DNA of 51,602 bases from Lachnospiraceae bacterium (GCA_022767285.1 JALENY010000026.1:1-51602); one strand, 5' to 3'. Counted from the first letter of the stretch, positions 1 to 9,377 are shown. Numbers and translations are program-made. The notes: a model not told the origin generated them from the letters alone.

Positions 1-135
1 TATCAAAAGAAATATGCTGAGACAAGAACTCATCAGCATAAACGAGCACTCGCGTTGACTTCCCGTAAATTTATACGTCTGCTCTTTGGTCTGCTGGACA
101 AAGGCCAACTCTACTCTCCGGAAAAGAGTAGGTAA
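1..135 (+). CDS. IS110-family transposase, C-terminal end (partial)
   Basis: The window opens inside a reading frame whose last 44 residues end at a TAA at 133-135. The segment HKRALALTSRKFIRLLFGLL followed by LYSPEK matches the typical C-terminus of IS110-family (DEDD) transposases, where a KRALxLTARKLVRLVFALL-like helix precedes the stop. The catalytic Tnp_20 serine domain would be upstream, outside the window. The element's right end should lie within the next ~115 bases (136-250), which hold no gene. IS110 elements have no or only subterminal inverted repeats, so its exact edge cannot be placed here. It converges on fabD. Family assignment is by motif recognition only. Confidence 0.75.
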   Translation, partial: YQKKYAETRTHQHKRALALTSRKFIRLLFGLLDKGQLYSPEKSR

Positions 136-250
136 TCCATATCAAATTCCTAACTTACGTCTTTTTTTGAGAAATAAGCCGTAGGTCTATTAAAGTTACC
201 CTTTTATCTGAAAATCATTTCAAAATACTTCTTGACTATTTACCAAATTG

Positions 251-1177
251 CTAATTCTTTCCCAGTGATTCAATCACCCGGTTCATTTCATCCACACTGC
301 CTACCTGATACATCTTCACATTCCGATTGATTTTTCGCATGAAATTGGACAGTGTTCTTCCCGGACCGATTTCCACAAAGGTATCGATACCTTCCGTGAT
401 CATCCGTTCCATACTTTGCTGCCAGCGAACGGAGGCGCTGACCTGTCTGGCCAAAAGTTCTTTTGTCTGTCCGATATCAAAAACAGGTTCGGCCGTCACA
501 TTGGTCACATAAGGGATCTTAAGCGGCATCAGTTCGACATCTTTGAGGACTTTTGCCAGTTCTTCTCCGGCAGGATCCATCATTGGAGAGTGGAATGGGC
601 CACTCACATTCAAAGGCACGATTCGCTTCACACCTGCCTCTTTCAGAAGCTGGGAGGCTTCGATTACCGAAGCAGACATGCCAGTAATCACAATCTGCCC
701 CGGACAGTTATAATTTGCGATTTTTACTCCGTTGATTGGTTCAATCACCCGCTCAATTTCTTCACCGGTTGCCTCCAGTACAGCCGCCATACTTCCCTTT
801 CCGTTGGGAACTGCATTCTGCATGAGAATTCCACGGGTACGAACAGTCTTTATGGCATCCTCAAGTCTCATGCCGCCTGCTGTAACAATGGCACAATACT
901 CACCAAGGCTTAATCCGGCCGTCATAGCCGGACTGGGGATCTTGTCTTCCATCTCTTTTGTAATCGCCATACAGGTCGTAACCAGTGCGACCTGTGTGTA
1001 CTCTGTCTGATCCAGCCGATCATTCTTCTCAAAACACAATTCTTTCATATCCATATGCAAAAGATCTGATGCCAGATCAAAAACCTCTTTTGCTGCCATG
1101 CTGTTTTCATAAAAATCAGCACCCATTCCGGCTGCCTGAGCACCCTGTCCGGGGTAAACAAACGCAATTTTACTCAT
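251..1177 (-). CDS. fabD: Malonyl-CoA:ACP transacylase
   Basis: Cytosolic enzyme that moves malonyl from CoA to acyl carrier protein, supplying the chain-extension unit for type II fatty-acid synthesis. The protein is 308 residues, the usual length. The N-terminal GQGAQ motif is at residues 10-14, the nucleophile serine in GLSLGEY at about residue 90, and the catalytic histidine in GPFHSP at about 196. It is the last visible gene of the fabH-acpP-fabK-fabD unit and starts 20 bp after fabK. Many Clostridia continue with fabG and fabF, but here an IS110 end lies just downstream. No clear terminator is seen after the stop. Confidence 0.97.
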   Translation of the reverse strand: MSKIAFVYPGQGAQAAGMGADFYENSMAAKEVFDLASDLLHMDMKELCFEKNDRLDQTEYTQVALVTTCMAITKEMEDKIPSPAMTAGLSLGEYCAIVTAGGMRLEDAIKTVRTRGILMQNAVPNGKGSMAAVLEATGEEIERVIEPINGVKIANYNCPGQIVITGMSASVIEASQLLKEAGVKRIVPLNVSGPFHSPMMDPAGEELAKVLKDVELMPLKIPYVTNVTAEPVFDIGQTKELLARQVSASVRWQQSMERMITEGIDTFVEIGPGRTLSNFMRKINRNVKMYQVGSVDEMNRVIESLGKN

Positions 1178-1197
1178 CTCTTCCTCCCAAAATGCAT

Positions 1198-2133
1198 TTA
1201 CTGCGGCATAAATTCCCGAAATCTTCCTTCCGCTTCCTGAACCAGTTTTTCAATCACTTCTTTGCATGTCATTTTTTCTTTGATCAGGCCGGCAATCTGT
1301 CCTGCCATAACACTTCCGTTTTTCACATCACCTTCCACGACAGCCTTTCGTAAACCGCCCAGGGTCAGAAGTTCCAGTTCTTCTGCTGTGGCACCGCTGT
1401 TTTCCAGTGACAGATATTTCTTTGTCATCTCATTGCGCAGTGCACGCACCGGATGGCCTGCACTCTTTCCGGTAACACGTGTATCAATATCTTTCGCTTT
1501 TAGAATTCTCTCTTTATAGTTTTCATGGACAACTGCCTCCTCGGTAACCACAAAGCGTGTTCCCAGCTGAACGCCTTTTGCCCCCAGCATAAAAGCTGCT
1601 GCAACACCGCGTCCGTCTGCGATTCCGCCTGCCGCAATAACCGGTATACTCACTGCATCCACAACCTGCGGAACCAGTGCCATGGTAGTAGTCTCGCCCA
1701 CGTGCCCGCCGGACTCACAGCCTTCAGCCACAACCGCATCTGCGCCGCATCGTTCCATTCTCTTTGCCAGCGCCACGGATGCCACAACCGGAATTACCTT
1801 TACACCGGCCTCTTTCCACATTTTCATGTATTTTTCCGGGCTGCCTGCGCCGGTGGTCACCACCTGCACGCCTTCTTCCACAATTACTTTCGCTACATCA
1901 TCTGCATATGGGCTCATGAGCATGATATTCACTCCAAAAGGCTTGTCGGTGAGTTTTTTTGCTTCCTGAACCTGCTGGCGCACCCATTCGGCCGGGGCGC
2001 TTGCAGCTCCAATCAGACCGAGGCCGCCTGCATTTGATACAGCAGCTGCAAGGTGATGTTCTGCCACCCAGGCCATTCCGCCCTGTATAATCGGATATTC
2101 AATCCCCAGCAATTCCGTAATTTCTGTTTTCAT
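1198..2133 (-). CDS. fabK: Enoyl-ACP reductase II (FMN-dependent, FabK)
   Basis: FMN-containing NAD(P)H enoyl-ACP reductase of the nitronate monooxygenase/FabK fold, which catalyses the last reduction in each elongation cycle. The 311-residue length is typical. The N-terminal IIQGGMAWV and SNAGGLGLIG segments and the later AAGGIADGRG and GAKGVQLGTRF segments are the FMN-binding TIM-barrel signatures. Its place between acpP and fabD separates it from ordinary nitronate monooxygenases. FabK, rather than FabI, is common in Clostridia and streptococci. It lies 24 bp downstream of acpP. Confidence 0.95.
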   Translation of the reverse strand: MKTEITELLGIEYPIIQGGMAWVAEHHLAAAVSNAGGLGLIGAASAPAEWVRQQVQEAKKLTDKPFGVNIMLMSPYADDVAKVIVEEGVQVVTTGAGSPEKYMKMWKEAGVKVIPVVASVALAKRMERCGADAVVAEGCESGGHVGETTTMALVPQVVDAVSIPVIAAGGIADGRGVAAAFMLGAKGVQLGTRFVVTEEAVVHENYKERILKAKDIDTRVTGKSAGHPVRALRNEMTKKYLSLENSGATAEELELLTLGGLRKAVVEGDVKNGSVMAGQIAGLIKEKMTCKEVIEKLVQEAEGRFREFMPQ

Positions 2134-2157
2134 GGAAATACCTCTTTTTCTACTATT

Positions 2158-2382
2158 TTACTGATGCTCTTCAATGTATCTCACAACATCTCCGACGGTT
2201 TCCAGGGATTCCAGATCCTCTGTAGGAATCTCAACACCAAATTCTTCTTCCAGAGACATTACCATCTGAAAGAGATCAAGAGAATCCGCTGCAAGATCTT
2301 CTTTGAACGATGTCTCTTCTGTAATTTTGTCTGCCTCAACGCCTAATTCTTCTGCTGCTACTTCAATAATTTTTTCTAACAT
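2158..2382 (-). CDS. acpP: Acyl carrier protein
   Basis: A 74-residue acidic four-helix carrier protein. The DSLD motif contains the serine (about residue 34) that takes the 4'-phosphopantetheine arm, and it is followed by the conserved recognition helix (MSLEEEFGVEIP). The gene follows fabH after a 110-bp gap and precedes fabK, the standard FASII order. A good ribosome binding site (AAGGAGAAAAG) lies just upstream of the ATG. A second acpP often exists elsewhere in such genomes, which cannot be judged here. Confidence 0.97.
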   Translation of the reverse strand: MLEKIIEVAAEELGVEADKITEETSFKEDLAADSLDLFQMVMSLEEEFGVEIPTEDLESLETVGDVVRYIEEHQ

Positions 2383-2492
2383 ATCTTTTCTCCTTTATTG
2401 TTCTTATTCAATACTATATATCACATATAGAAAAAAGAATATACCTCTTGTAACTGTCTTTTTTCTTATGCTGTGACCCAAATTATACCTGA

Positions 2493-3569
2493 TCAGAGAT
2501 TCCAGTCAAGAATATCCGCTCCCCAGGAAAGCCCTGCTCCGAAGCCGGCCATCACCAGTTTTTGTCCTTTTTTCAGTACACCCTCGCGATTCAGTTCGTC
2601 AAGAAGGATTGGAATACTGGCTGAAGATGTATTTCCATATTTTTGAAGATTCATGGGGAATTTTTCTATTCCAATTCCAAGGCGTTTTGCCACTGCCTCC
2701 ACGATCCTTTTATTTGCCTGATGAAGAATAAAGAGATCGATTTCCTCCGGAGCAACCGAATTCTGCCGAAGCACTTCTCCCACTGCTTCTGTCACTTTTT
2801 TAACTGCAAACTGGAAAACCTCTCTTCCATCCATTTGTATATAAGTCTTATCCATGCCCACGGGTTCCTTTGCCACTTCAGGCTCGGACTTTATCGCTTC
2901 TTTTTGCTGTATGATTTCCTGATCATTATTCTCATCCGAGTGAAAATCGGCTCTGTTTTGAAGATATCTGGTCAGATTCTCACTGACTGACTGCCTCGTC
3001 TCACAGACCAGTGCTTTTCCGCTCCATCCGTCCGAATGTGCAACGGCCCGATAGGGAACACCCGGAACTGCTCTTACCATCGCAGCACCGGCACCGTCTC
3101 CGAATAAAATGCAGGTACCGCGATCCTGCCAGTTAACCAAATTAGACAGGCTTTCACTTCCGATGATCAGAATATTTTGATACATTCCTGAAGCGATGTA
3201 AGCCTGGGCCGTATTGTAAGCAAAGGTAAAACCGCTACAGGCAGCATTCAGATCAAAACAGACCGCACCTTCTGCTCCCAATATTTTCTGTACCTCACAG
3301 GCCGTACAAGGCAAAACCACGTTGGAAGAAATGGTGGCCACCAGTATCATTTCTACATCAGACGCAGAAATTCCCGCATTTTCAAGGGCTCTTTTTCCCG
3401 CTTCCGCTGCCATGGAAACCGTAGTCTCCCCGGTAACAATGTGACGGTACTGTACCCCTGTTCGTTCCTGAATCCAGGAATCGCTGGTATCCACCAGTTT
3501 TGAAAGTTCCTGATTACATAAAAACTGAACCGGAATACAGGAACCGGTTCCGCAAATCTCACCTTTCAT
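2493..3569 (-). CDS. fabH: 3-oxoacyl-ACP synthase III with an acidic insert
   Basis: Starts fatty-acid synthesis by condensing acetyl-CoA with malonyl-ACP. The catalytic triad is visible: Cys in NAACSGF (about 111), His in LHQANKR (about 283) and Asn in YGNTSSAS (about 313). The ATG at 3569 has a GAGGA ribosome binding site and is preferred over a TTG two codons upstream. The protein is about 358 residues, against roughly 320 for typical FabH. The extra length is a charged, Glu/Gln/Lys-rich stretch at about 198-240, just before the conserved DGREVFQFAV strand. It is the first gene of the operon and is preceded by a strong promoter with two FabT-like operators. Confidence 0.96.
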   Translation of the reverse strand: MKGEICGTGSCIPVQFLCNQELSKLVDTSDSWIQERTGVQYRHIVTGETTVSMAAEAGKRALENAGISASDVEMILVATISSNVVLPCTACEVQKILGAEGAVCFDLNAACSGFTFAYNTAQAYIASGMYQNILIIGSESLSNLVNWQDRGTCILFGDGAGAAMVRAVPGVPYRAVAHSDGWSGKALVCETRQSVSENLTRYLQNRADFHSDENNDQEIIQQKEAIKSEPEVAKEPVGMDKTYIQMDGREVFQFAVKKVTEAVGEVLRQNSVAPEEIDLFILHQANKRIVEAVAKRLGIGIEKFPMNLQKYGNTSSASIPILLDELNREGVLKKGQKLVMAGFGAGLSWGADILDWNL

Positions 3570-3628
3570 AATCAATCCTCATTTTTCCTCATTTTGTTTG
3601 ATTTTAAAGTTATTTGATTTTATAACTT

Positions 3629-3657
3629 TTTGAATATCAAAGCATTTGATTATCAAA
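3629..3657 (-). promoter_or_regulatory. Two tandem FabT-type operators
   Basis: Two palindromes, TTTGATAATCAAA (3645-3657) and TTTGATATTCAAA (3629-3641), have centres 16 bp apart. They sit immediately downstream of the -10 box of the fabH promoter, across the expected transcription start. They match the TTTGAnnnTCAAA pattern of the MarR-family fatty-acid repressor FabT. No fabT gene lies in this operon or elsewhere in the window. Confidence 0.75.
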
Positions 3658-3685
3658 GTATATACCAGTCCTTGCTGCTTGTCAA
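3657..3685 (-). promoter_or_regulatory. Promoter of the fabH-acpP-fabK-fabD operon
   Basis: Reading on the minus strand, a perfect -35 TTGACA (3680-3685), a 17-bp spacer and -10 TATACT (3657-3662) precede fabH. The -10 box runs directly into the first FabT-like palindrome, so repressor binding would block RNA polymerase. Confidence 0.85.
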
Positions 3686-3716
3686 GCAGATTATGATAGA
3701 TAAAAAGTTTGAAAAA

Positions 3717-3759
3717 GCGGTTTCCAAAAAACGGGATCAAATCGTTTTTCGGAAACCGC
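3717..3759 (-). terminator. Rho-independent terminator of the symporter gene
   Basis: A 17-bp stem with one mismatch (3717-3733 paired with 3743-3759), followed on the minus strand by CTTTTTC. It lies 50 bp after the symporter stop codon and separates it from the fab promoter. Confidence 0.8.
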
Positions 3760-3808
3760 CGGAGGTAGCAATTTTATCTGTTCAGTTTTTTCCGTTATCC
3801 AACGGAAC

Positions 3809-5161
3809 TTATTTCATTTTATTATAGACCTCTTTATTCAGCACACCCTCTTTGAAGTTTACAATAACGTTTGTTGCCGCGTCACCGATAACATTCAGGG
3901 TAATAACTGCCATACCCGGAAGGTAATTCATAGCGAGCACCAGGGAATAGCCGATCATACAGAGTTCTGAACTCATGCCAAGACCTGTCATTACTACGTA
4001 TACCATAGTGGTTCCGGCAACCGGAATCGCCGGTGTTCCCATAGCAGTACAGATGGACAGGAATGCTGCCAATGCAAGGGTAGACGGTCTCACATCAATG
4101 CCTGCTGCTGTTGCAATGAAAGTAACCGCGATCATGTGCATTGCTGTAGTTCCGTTCATATTGATGGTCATACCGGTAGGAAGCACGAAACTGCTGATTT
4201 CCGGTGTACAGCCCAATTCTTCCGTACATGTCTTTGTATTCAGCGGAAGTGTAGCAGCTGAAGAGTTGGTCGCTGCTGCGAAAAGGCCGATTTTAAAAGA
4301 TTTCTTCAAAAACGGGATCGGGTTCAGCCGCGTTGTAAGCAGAATACCGATCGGGTAGATCGTAACAACCAGTACCAGACTGACTACGATTGTCGTAACG
4401 ATCCATACCATGGTCGGACCGATGTACTCAACGCCATATACAGCCAGAGTTCTGCAAATCATACAGAATATTGCAACAGGACCGATTTTGTTGATGAGGA
4501 AATTCAGGAACATCTGCACCACATCATTAAGGTTTTGTATTACTTTTTTCAGCGGATCCGCCTTTTCACCCATCATGGTCATACACAGACCCAGAATGAT
4601 TGCCACAACAACTACGGACAGAATTGAGTTATTGGAACTGAATGCAGAGAAAATATTGGAAGGCACCGCATTCACCACAGTAACCAGCGGGTTGTAACCA
4701 TCCATTGTAACCGCCTCAGTTGCCATCTCATTGGGAAGATTTACATTAAACCAGCCCATGGATTTTACAAAGTATGCTGCCGCTCCTGCCAATGCTGCTG
4801 CAACTACATAAAAACAAATATAAATAATAAATGTTTTTCCGGCAATTTTTCCAAGCCGTTCCGGGCTGGCAAGACTGCAAAGAGCAAGGCTCAAAGAAGT
4901 AATAACTAGCGGCACGATTGCCATCTGCAGGCCGCGCATAAACAGCTGGCCGACAATATAGAACAGACCCAATCCTTCAATACCGGTCGTCTTTGTGATA
5001 TCCTGGAAAAAGATGGCCTCGATTACCTTCCATACTCCATCCTGTCCATGTCCGCTCAGATACTCACGCAGCAACAATGCCAGAAATCCTACCACAAATC
5101 CGGCTACCACTGCAATAATCATCCTCGACACAATTGTCCTTTTTTTGTTTTTCTTTTCCAT
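3809..5161 (-). CDS. Dicarboxylate/amino acid:cation symporter (DAACS family)
   Basis: Inner-membrane sodium- or proton-coupled carrier for C4-dicarboxylates or amino acids such as glutamate, aspartate or serine. The 450-residue protein has multiple hydrophobic segments. It carries the family signatures AAATNSSAATLPLN (HP1 region, about residue 290) and NMNGTTAMHM (TM7/HP2 region), which bind substrate and sodium in GltPh relatives. The substrate cannot be told from sequence. A strong ribosome binding site (GAAGGAGCTGACGTAATG) fixes the start. It is transcribed alone, with its own promoter and terminator. Confidence 0.9.
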   Translation of the reverse strand: MEKKNKKRTIVSRMIIAVVAGFVVGFLALLLREYLSGHGQDGVWKVIEAIFFQDITKTTGIEGLGLFYIVGQLFMRGLQMAIVPLVITSLSLALCSLASPERLGKIAGKTFIIYICFYVVAAALAGAAAYFVKSMGWFNVNLPNEMATEAVTMDGYNPLVTVVNAVPSNIFSAFSSNNSILSVVVVAIILGLCMTMMGEKADPLKKVIQNLNDVVQMFLNFLINKIGPVAIFCMICRTLAVYGVEYIGPTMVWIVTTIVVSLVLVVTIYPIGILLTTRLNPIPFLKKSFKIGLFAAATNSSAATLPLNTKTCTEELGCTPEISSFVLPTGMTINMNGTTAMHMIAVTFIATAAGIDVRPSTLALAAFLSICTAMGTPAIPVAGTTMVYVVMTGLGMSSELCMIGYSLVLAMNYLPGMAVITLNVIGDAATNVIVNFKEGVLNKEVYNKMK

Positions 5162-5247
5162 TACGTCAGCTCCTTCCGCTCATAATATGTTAGATATAGC
5201 TGAATTTTTCCGTTCAATCTCCCTTTTTCTCGTACAAATTCAACAAT

Positions 5248-5289
5248 TAACTATAGTTACATTTTACCTAAATCAGAAAATTTTGTCAA
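5248..5289 (-). promoter_or_regulatory. Promoter of the symporter gene with a palindrome at the start site
   Basis: On the minus strand: -35 TTGACA (5284-5289), 17-bp spacer, -10 TAAAAT (5261-5266). A perfect 12-bp palindrome TAACTATAGTTA (5248-5259) follows directly at the likely transcription start and could be an operator. The rest of the 431-bp gap (5162-5592) is AT-rich. Apart from this promoter and the terminator at 5514-5563 I see nothing else in it. Confidence 0.7.
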
Positions 5290-5513
5290 TTAATTCCATT
5301 TGTTTCAAAAGTTTTTACTGTTTTACACAAATTTTATCGCCTGTTTTTGTTAATATTTTTTCTGTTTCAGTAATTTTCAGTGAATTTTGCGAGAAATCGA
5401 TTTTTTAAAAGTTTATTTTTTTGTTTTCACAGATTCATACAAGCCCACTTAAAGATTTCCTTTTTGTCAGTCACAGCATTATGTTGTATTGGAAAGACAT
5501 TTGATTGTTAATA

Positions 5514-5563
5514 GCAAAAAAACAGGGCCACTGTCTACCGATCCGGTAAACAATAACCCTGTT
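5514..5563 (-). terminator. Terminator at the end of the DeoR-controlled operon
   Basis: AACAGGG (5521-5527) pairs with CCCTGTT (5557-5563), and a smaller TACCG/CGGTA hairpin is nested in the loop. On the minus strand a run of seven T follows the outer stem. It lies 30 bp after the regulator stop codon. Confidence 0.75.
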
Positions 5564-5592
5564 CAACACTCAGAATAAGAAATATCTGATTA

Positions 5593-6450
5593 TCAGTAAA
5601 TCAGTTTGATACCATGCTCATGACAGAAATTCACCCATGCATCGCCGGGACGGCAATCCGTGATAATATAATCCACACGATTCAGGTCGACCAGACTGAC
5701 AAAGGCAGTCTGATCAAATTTCGAGTGGTCTACAAGAAGCGCCACTTCTTCCGCCTGCGCCAACATAAGCTTCTTAATTTCCGCTTCGCCCTCATTGGAA
5801 TCCTGTACACCTTTTTCCAAGCTGAGACTCTTGCATCCAATCAAGGCAATCTCCACATTATACTTGGCAATGTTGGTCTTAGTCAGCTGTCCCTGCAACG
5901 ACAGAGATTTCTTATTGAACTCTCCGCCTGTCGAGATAATATTTAATGAAGACTGCTGAAATTCACGAAATACTTCCGTGGAATTCGTTACAATTGTAAT
6001 GTCGTGGTTGTCAGGAAGCACCTTCAAAGCCTCTGCGACCGTTGTGCTGGAATCGGCAATGATTGTGTACTTACCCTCCAGCACAACAGCAGACTTTCTG
6101 GCAATAATCTGCTTTTCTTTCAGGTGTTTCGTCAGACGGCGGTAAAAATGAATGCCTTCTTTCTGAGAATCCGCATTCCATATCGCCCCTCCATGTATCC
6201 TTGTAACGACACCCTCCTGTTCCAGTTTATCCAAATCACGACGTATCGTTTCCTCTGTCACTCCACACTGCACGCTTAAATCCGTCACAGAAACCTTTTT
6301 CAGGCTCTGGATATTCTGCTTGATCACTAATAATCTTTCTTTACTCGACATGCTTTCAATCCTTTTCCTCGCTCCGCCATTAGAGACATCTTTTTCTAAT
6401 AATACACCCTCTCCATTAGTCTTTGCAAGGTCTATTTCTTTTGAAAGCAT
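5593..6450 (-). CDS. DeoR-family transcriptional regulator
   Basis: Sugar-catabolism repressor. An N-terminal winged helix-turn-helix (about residues 38-90, with VTEETIRRDLDKLEQEG) precedes a DeoRC sensor domain of the ribose-5-phosphate isomerase-like fold (TIVTNSTEVF, STGGEFNKKS, VDHSKFDQ), which normally binds a phosphorylated sugar. It is the last gene of the operon, 77 bp after the aldo/keto reductase. Two starts are possible. The first ATG (6450) has a strong AAAGGAGG site. A second ATG at 6351 has a weaker AGGAAAAGG site and gives the usual 252-residue length. The first 33 residues are therefore an unusual extension. Confidence 0.93.
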   Translation of the reverse strand: MLSKEIDLAKTNGEGVLLEKDVSNGGARKRIESMSSKERLLVIKQNIQSLKKVSVTDLSVQCGVTEETIRRDLDKLEQEGVVTRIHGGAIWNADSQKEGIHFYRRLTKHLKEKQIIARKSAVVLEGKYTIIADSSTTVAEALKVLPDNHDITIVTNSTEVFREFQQSSLNIISTGGEFNKKSLSLQGQLTKTNIAKYNVEIALIGCKSLSLEKGVQDSNEGEAEIKKLMLAQAEEVALLVDHSKFDQTAFVSLVDLNRVDYIITDCRPGDAWVNFCHEHGIKLIY

Positions 6451-6460
6451 ATATTCCTCC

Positions 6461-6513
6461 TTTGAAACGCATCCATTACAAAATAATGTGCGTTTTTGCT
6501 TCTTCGTTTCAAA
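6461..6513 (-). promoter_or_regulatory. Inverted repeat upstream of the DeoR gene, probable operator
   Basis: TTTGAAACG (6461-6469) and CGTTTCAAA (6505-6513) form a perfect 9-bp inverted repeat with a 35-bp spacer, in the short gap before the regulator. One arm overlaps its ribosome binding site. The GTTTCAAA core also occurs in the palindrome at the operon promoter (13886-13906), so both are candidate binding sites of this DeoR protein. Confidence 0.5.
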
Positions 6514-6527
6514 AGTGCAACAGTTTC

Positions 6528-7520
6528 TTACCGTTCAGCAGCCTCTGCCAGCTCACGCATATAAGCAACATCATCAGCTTCCAGTTCCAGTTCAGCTGAT
6601 TTTACATTCTCTTTGATCTGAGCTACTGTTGTAGAGCCGCTCAGAAGGTTCAGGAAGTCGCCCTGAGCAAGGATCCAACCAAGTGCAAGGTTTGCGATTG
6701 TGCAGTTGTATTTCTCACACAGCGGTTTCCACTGATCCATCATATCCATAGCTTTTTGCATGTTGTCCGGCTGGAACCATTTCTTCGGAATCTGAGCGCC
6801 GACCGGTTTGTAATCTCTCGGCATCGTACCGGACAGAAGTCCCATCTCAAGCGGAGAGTAAGCCTGGATTGTTACACCATTTTCGCGGCAGCACGGAATA
6901 ATCTCATCTTCAATGCCACGGTCAAGAATAGAGTATTTAGCCTGTACAATGTCAAGCTGACCCCATTTCAGATACTCTTCAATGTGATGAATATCTACGT
7001 TTGCAGCACCGATTGCTTTGATTTTGCCCTGAGCCTTTAAGTCATTCAGAACATCCATTGTTTTCTGAATCGGAACATAATATTCAGAGCCTTCAATTGC
7101 CTGCCAGTGTGTCATATAAACATCCACATAATCAGTTCCCAGACGTTCCAGAGAACCAAGGATCTCTTTCTTAACAGACTCGCTGTTCAGGTTTTTGTAT
7201 AGCTGGATTCCATTAACAACGTTGAAAAGATCACCTTTCATCTCCTGATCCCAGGTTACGCCACATTTGGTAATGATAACAACGTCTTCACGATTCATAC
7301 CTTCCAGTGCTTTACCAAGGATTTTTTCGCTGTTACCGAAATTATATCCGGGAGCTGTATCAATCAGGTTTACGCCTGCCTTCGGAGCTTCTCTGATTGT
7401 ATCTACAACAACCTGAAGTTCATGATCTCCGCCCCATGCAGAACCACCACCGATGGACCAGGTTCCAAGACCGATTCTGGAAATGTCAATGCCTGTTTTT
7501 CCTAATTTCATTGTTTTCAT
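6528..7520 (-). CDS. Aldo/keto reductase
   Basis: NAD(P)H-dependent oxidoreductase of the AKR superfamily, 330 residues, (beta/alpha)8 barrel. The catalytic tetrad is visible: Asp and Tyr in LIDTAPGYNFG (about 54-59), Lys in IITKCG, His in MTHWQ. The GLGTWSIGG start and the late NPLAxGWILAQ-type and GSTTVAQIKENV segments (cofactor binding) are typical. It lies between the PfkB kinase and the regulator gene. In this operon it probably reduces or oxidises an aldehyde or keto intermediate of the same pathway, but the substrate cannot be inferred. Confidence 0.93.
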   Translation of the reverse strand: MKTMKLGKTGIDISRIGLGTWSIGGGSAWGGDHELQVVVDTIREAPKAGVNLIDTAPGYNFGNSEKILGKALEGMNREDVVIITKCGVTWDQEMKGDLFNVVNGIQLYKNLNSESVKKEILGSLERLGTDYVDVYMTHWQAIEGSEYYVPIQKTMDVLNDLKAQGKIKAIGAANVDIHHIEEYLKWGQLDIVQAKYSILDRGIEDEIIPCCRENGVTIQAYSPLEMGLLSGTMPRDYKPVGAQIPKKWFQPDNMQKAMDMMDQWKPLCEKYNCTIANLALGWILAQGDFLNLLSGSTTVAQIKENVKSAELELEADDVAYMRELAEAAER

Positions 7521-7543
7521 AATCTTTCTTTCCTTTCCTGATT

Positions 7544-8506
7544 TTACTGCTGCTGTTTATAATATTCTACAAGTCTTTCATCTACCTGCTCTCTTCTCTG
7601 TACACCGGTTGTAGCGCCGATGCTCTGTACGCTGATAGATGCCGTAACATTTGCAAATTCTGCACATTCTTTCAGAGATTTTCCTTCAAGGATTGCGGTA
7701 ATAAATCCGGATGCAAAGTTATCTCCTGCACCGATTGTATCGATCGCGGTGATTCCCTTCATTGCCGGTACTTCCAACTCAGTACCATCCTGACATTTAA
7801 TATAGCAGCCTTTTTTACCAGTCTTAATGACAGCTGTCTTCAAACCGGTCGCAAGGAATTTATCCGCAACCTTTGAAAGCTCTGTCTCACCTGTCATCAG
7901 GCATGCTTCATCATAATTCGGGAAGAAATAGTCCACATAACCAAGTGCTTCGCTGATATCATCCAGAGTTTCGCCCAGTCTGGCTTTAATCATATCCGCG
8001 CAGATGATCATGTTATTTTTCTTAGCTTCCTTGAAAATTTTAACCATTGCCTTGCAGTCCAGAAGCGGATTGTTGAAAATACTTGCAAAAGATAATAATC
8101 TTGCTTCTCCGATTCTGTCCACATCCACATCATCAATTGTCATTTTCCAGAGGCTTCCGTTACGGTTTGTAACGAATGTTCTCTCACCGTCAGCGGTAAC
8201 GAGGCCTACGTTAATGGAAGTATCAATTCCATCTTTCATCTTAACGCCTGAATAGTCAATACCATTCTTCTGACAATGTTCAATAATAAAATTACCAACA
8301 GCATCTTTTCCAACCATACTCATCAGGCCGATTTTATGACCCAGGCGGGACATAATCGTTGCTTCATTGATCGCGTCCCCGCCGATGGTCATAGATATCT
8401 GCTGAAGTGGAAAAGATTCAATCTCAAACATATCTCTGTTGACCGGCTGCAGCGGAATGTCCACAATTGCCGCACCAACACAGATAGCATCCAATCTTTT
8501 TTCCAC
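7544..8506 (-). CDS. PfkB-family carbohydrate kinase
   Basis: Ribokinase-fold ATP-dependent sugar kinase, 320 residues. The second PfkB signature DTIGAGDNFASGFI (about residue 255), with its catalytic aspartate, and the GGDAINEA segment near the N-terminus (first signature) are both clear. Its stop is 23 bp upstream of the aldo/keto reductase, and its start follows the aldolase by 2 bp, so kinase and aldolase are translationally close. This suggests that the ketose phosphate it makes is cleaved by the aldolase. The substrate could be fructose-, tagatose- or pentulose-like. Confidence 0.93.
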   Translation of the reverse strand: MEKRLDAICVGAAIVDIPLQPVNRDMFEIESFPLQQISMTIGGDAINEATIMSRLGHKIGLMSMVGKDAVGNFIIEHCQKNGIDYSGVKMKDGIDTSINVGLVTADGERTFVTNRNGSLWKMTIDDVDVDRIGEARLLSFASIFNNPLLDCKAMVKIFKEAKKNNMIICADMIKARLGETLDDISEALGYVDYFFPNYDEACLMTGETELSKVADKFLATGLKTAVIKTGKKGCYIKCQDGTELEVPAMKGITAIDTIGAGDNFASGFITAILEGKSLKECAEFANVTASISVQSIGATTGVQRREQVDERLVEYYKQQQ

Positions 8507-8508
8507 GA

Positions 8509-9366
<858 letters not shown>

Positions 9367-9377
9367 TCAAAGTTCAA

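Noticed and set aside
416-913. Long plus-strand frame opposite fabD
   Set aside because: It is antisense to a certain gene, has no ribosome binding site and encodes no recognisable protein.
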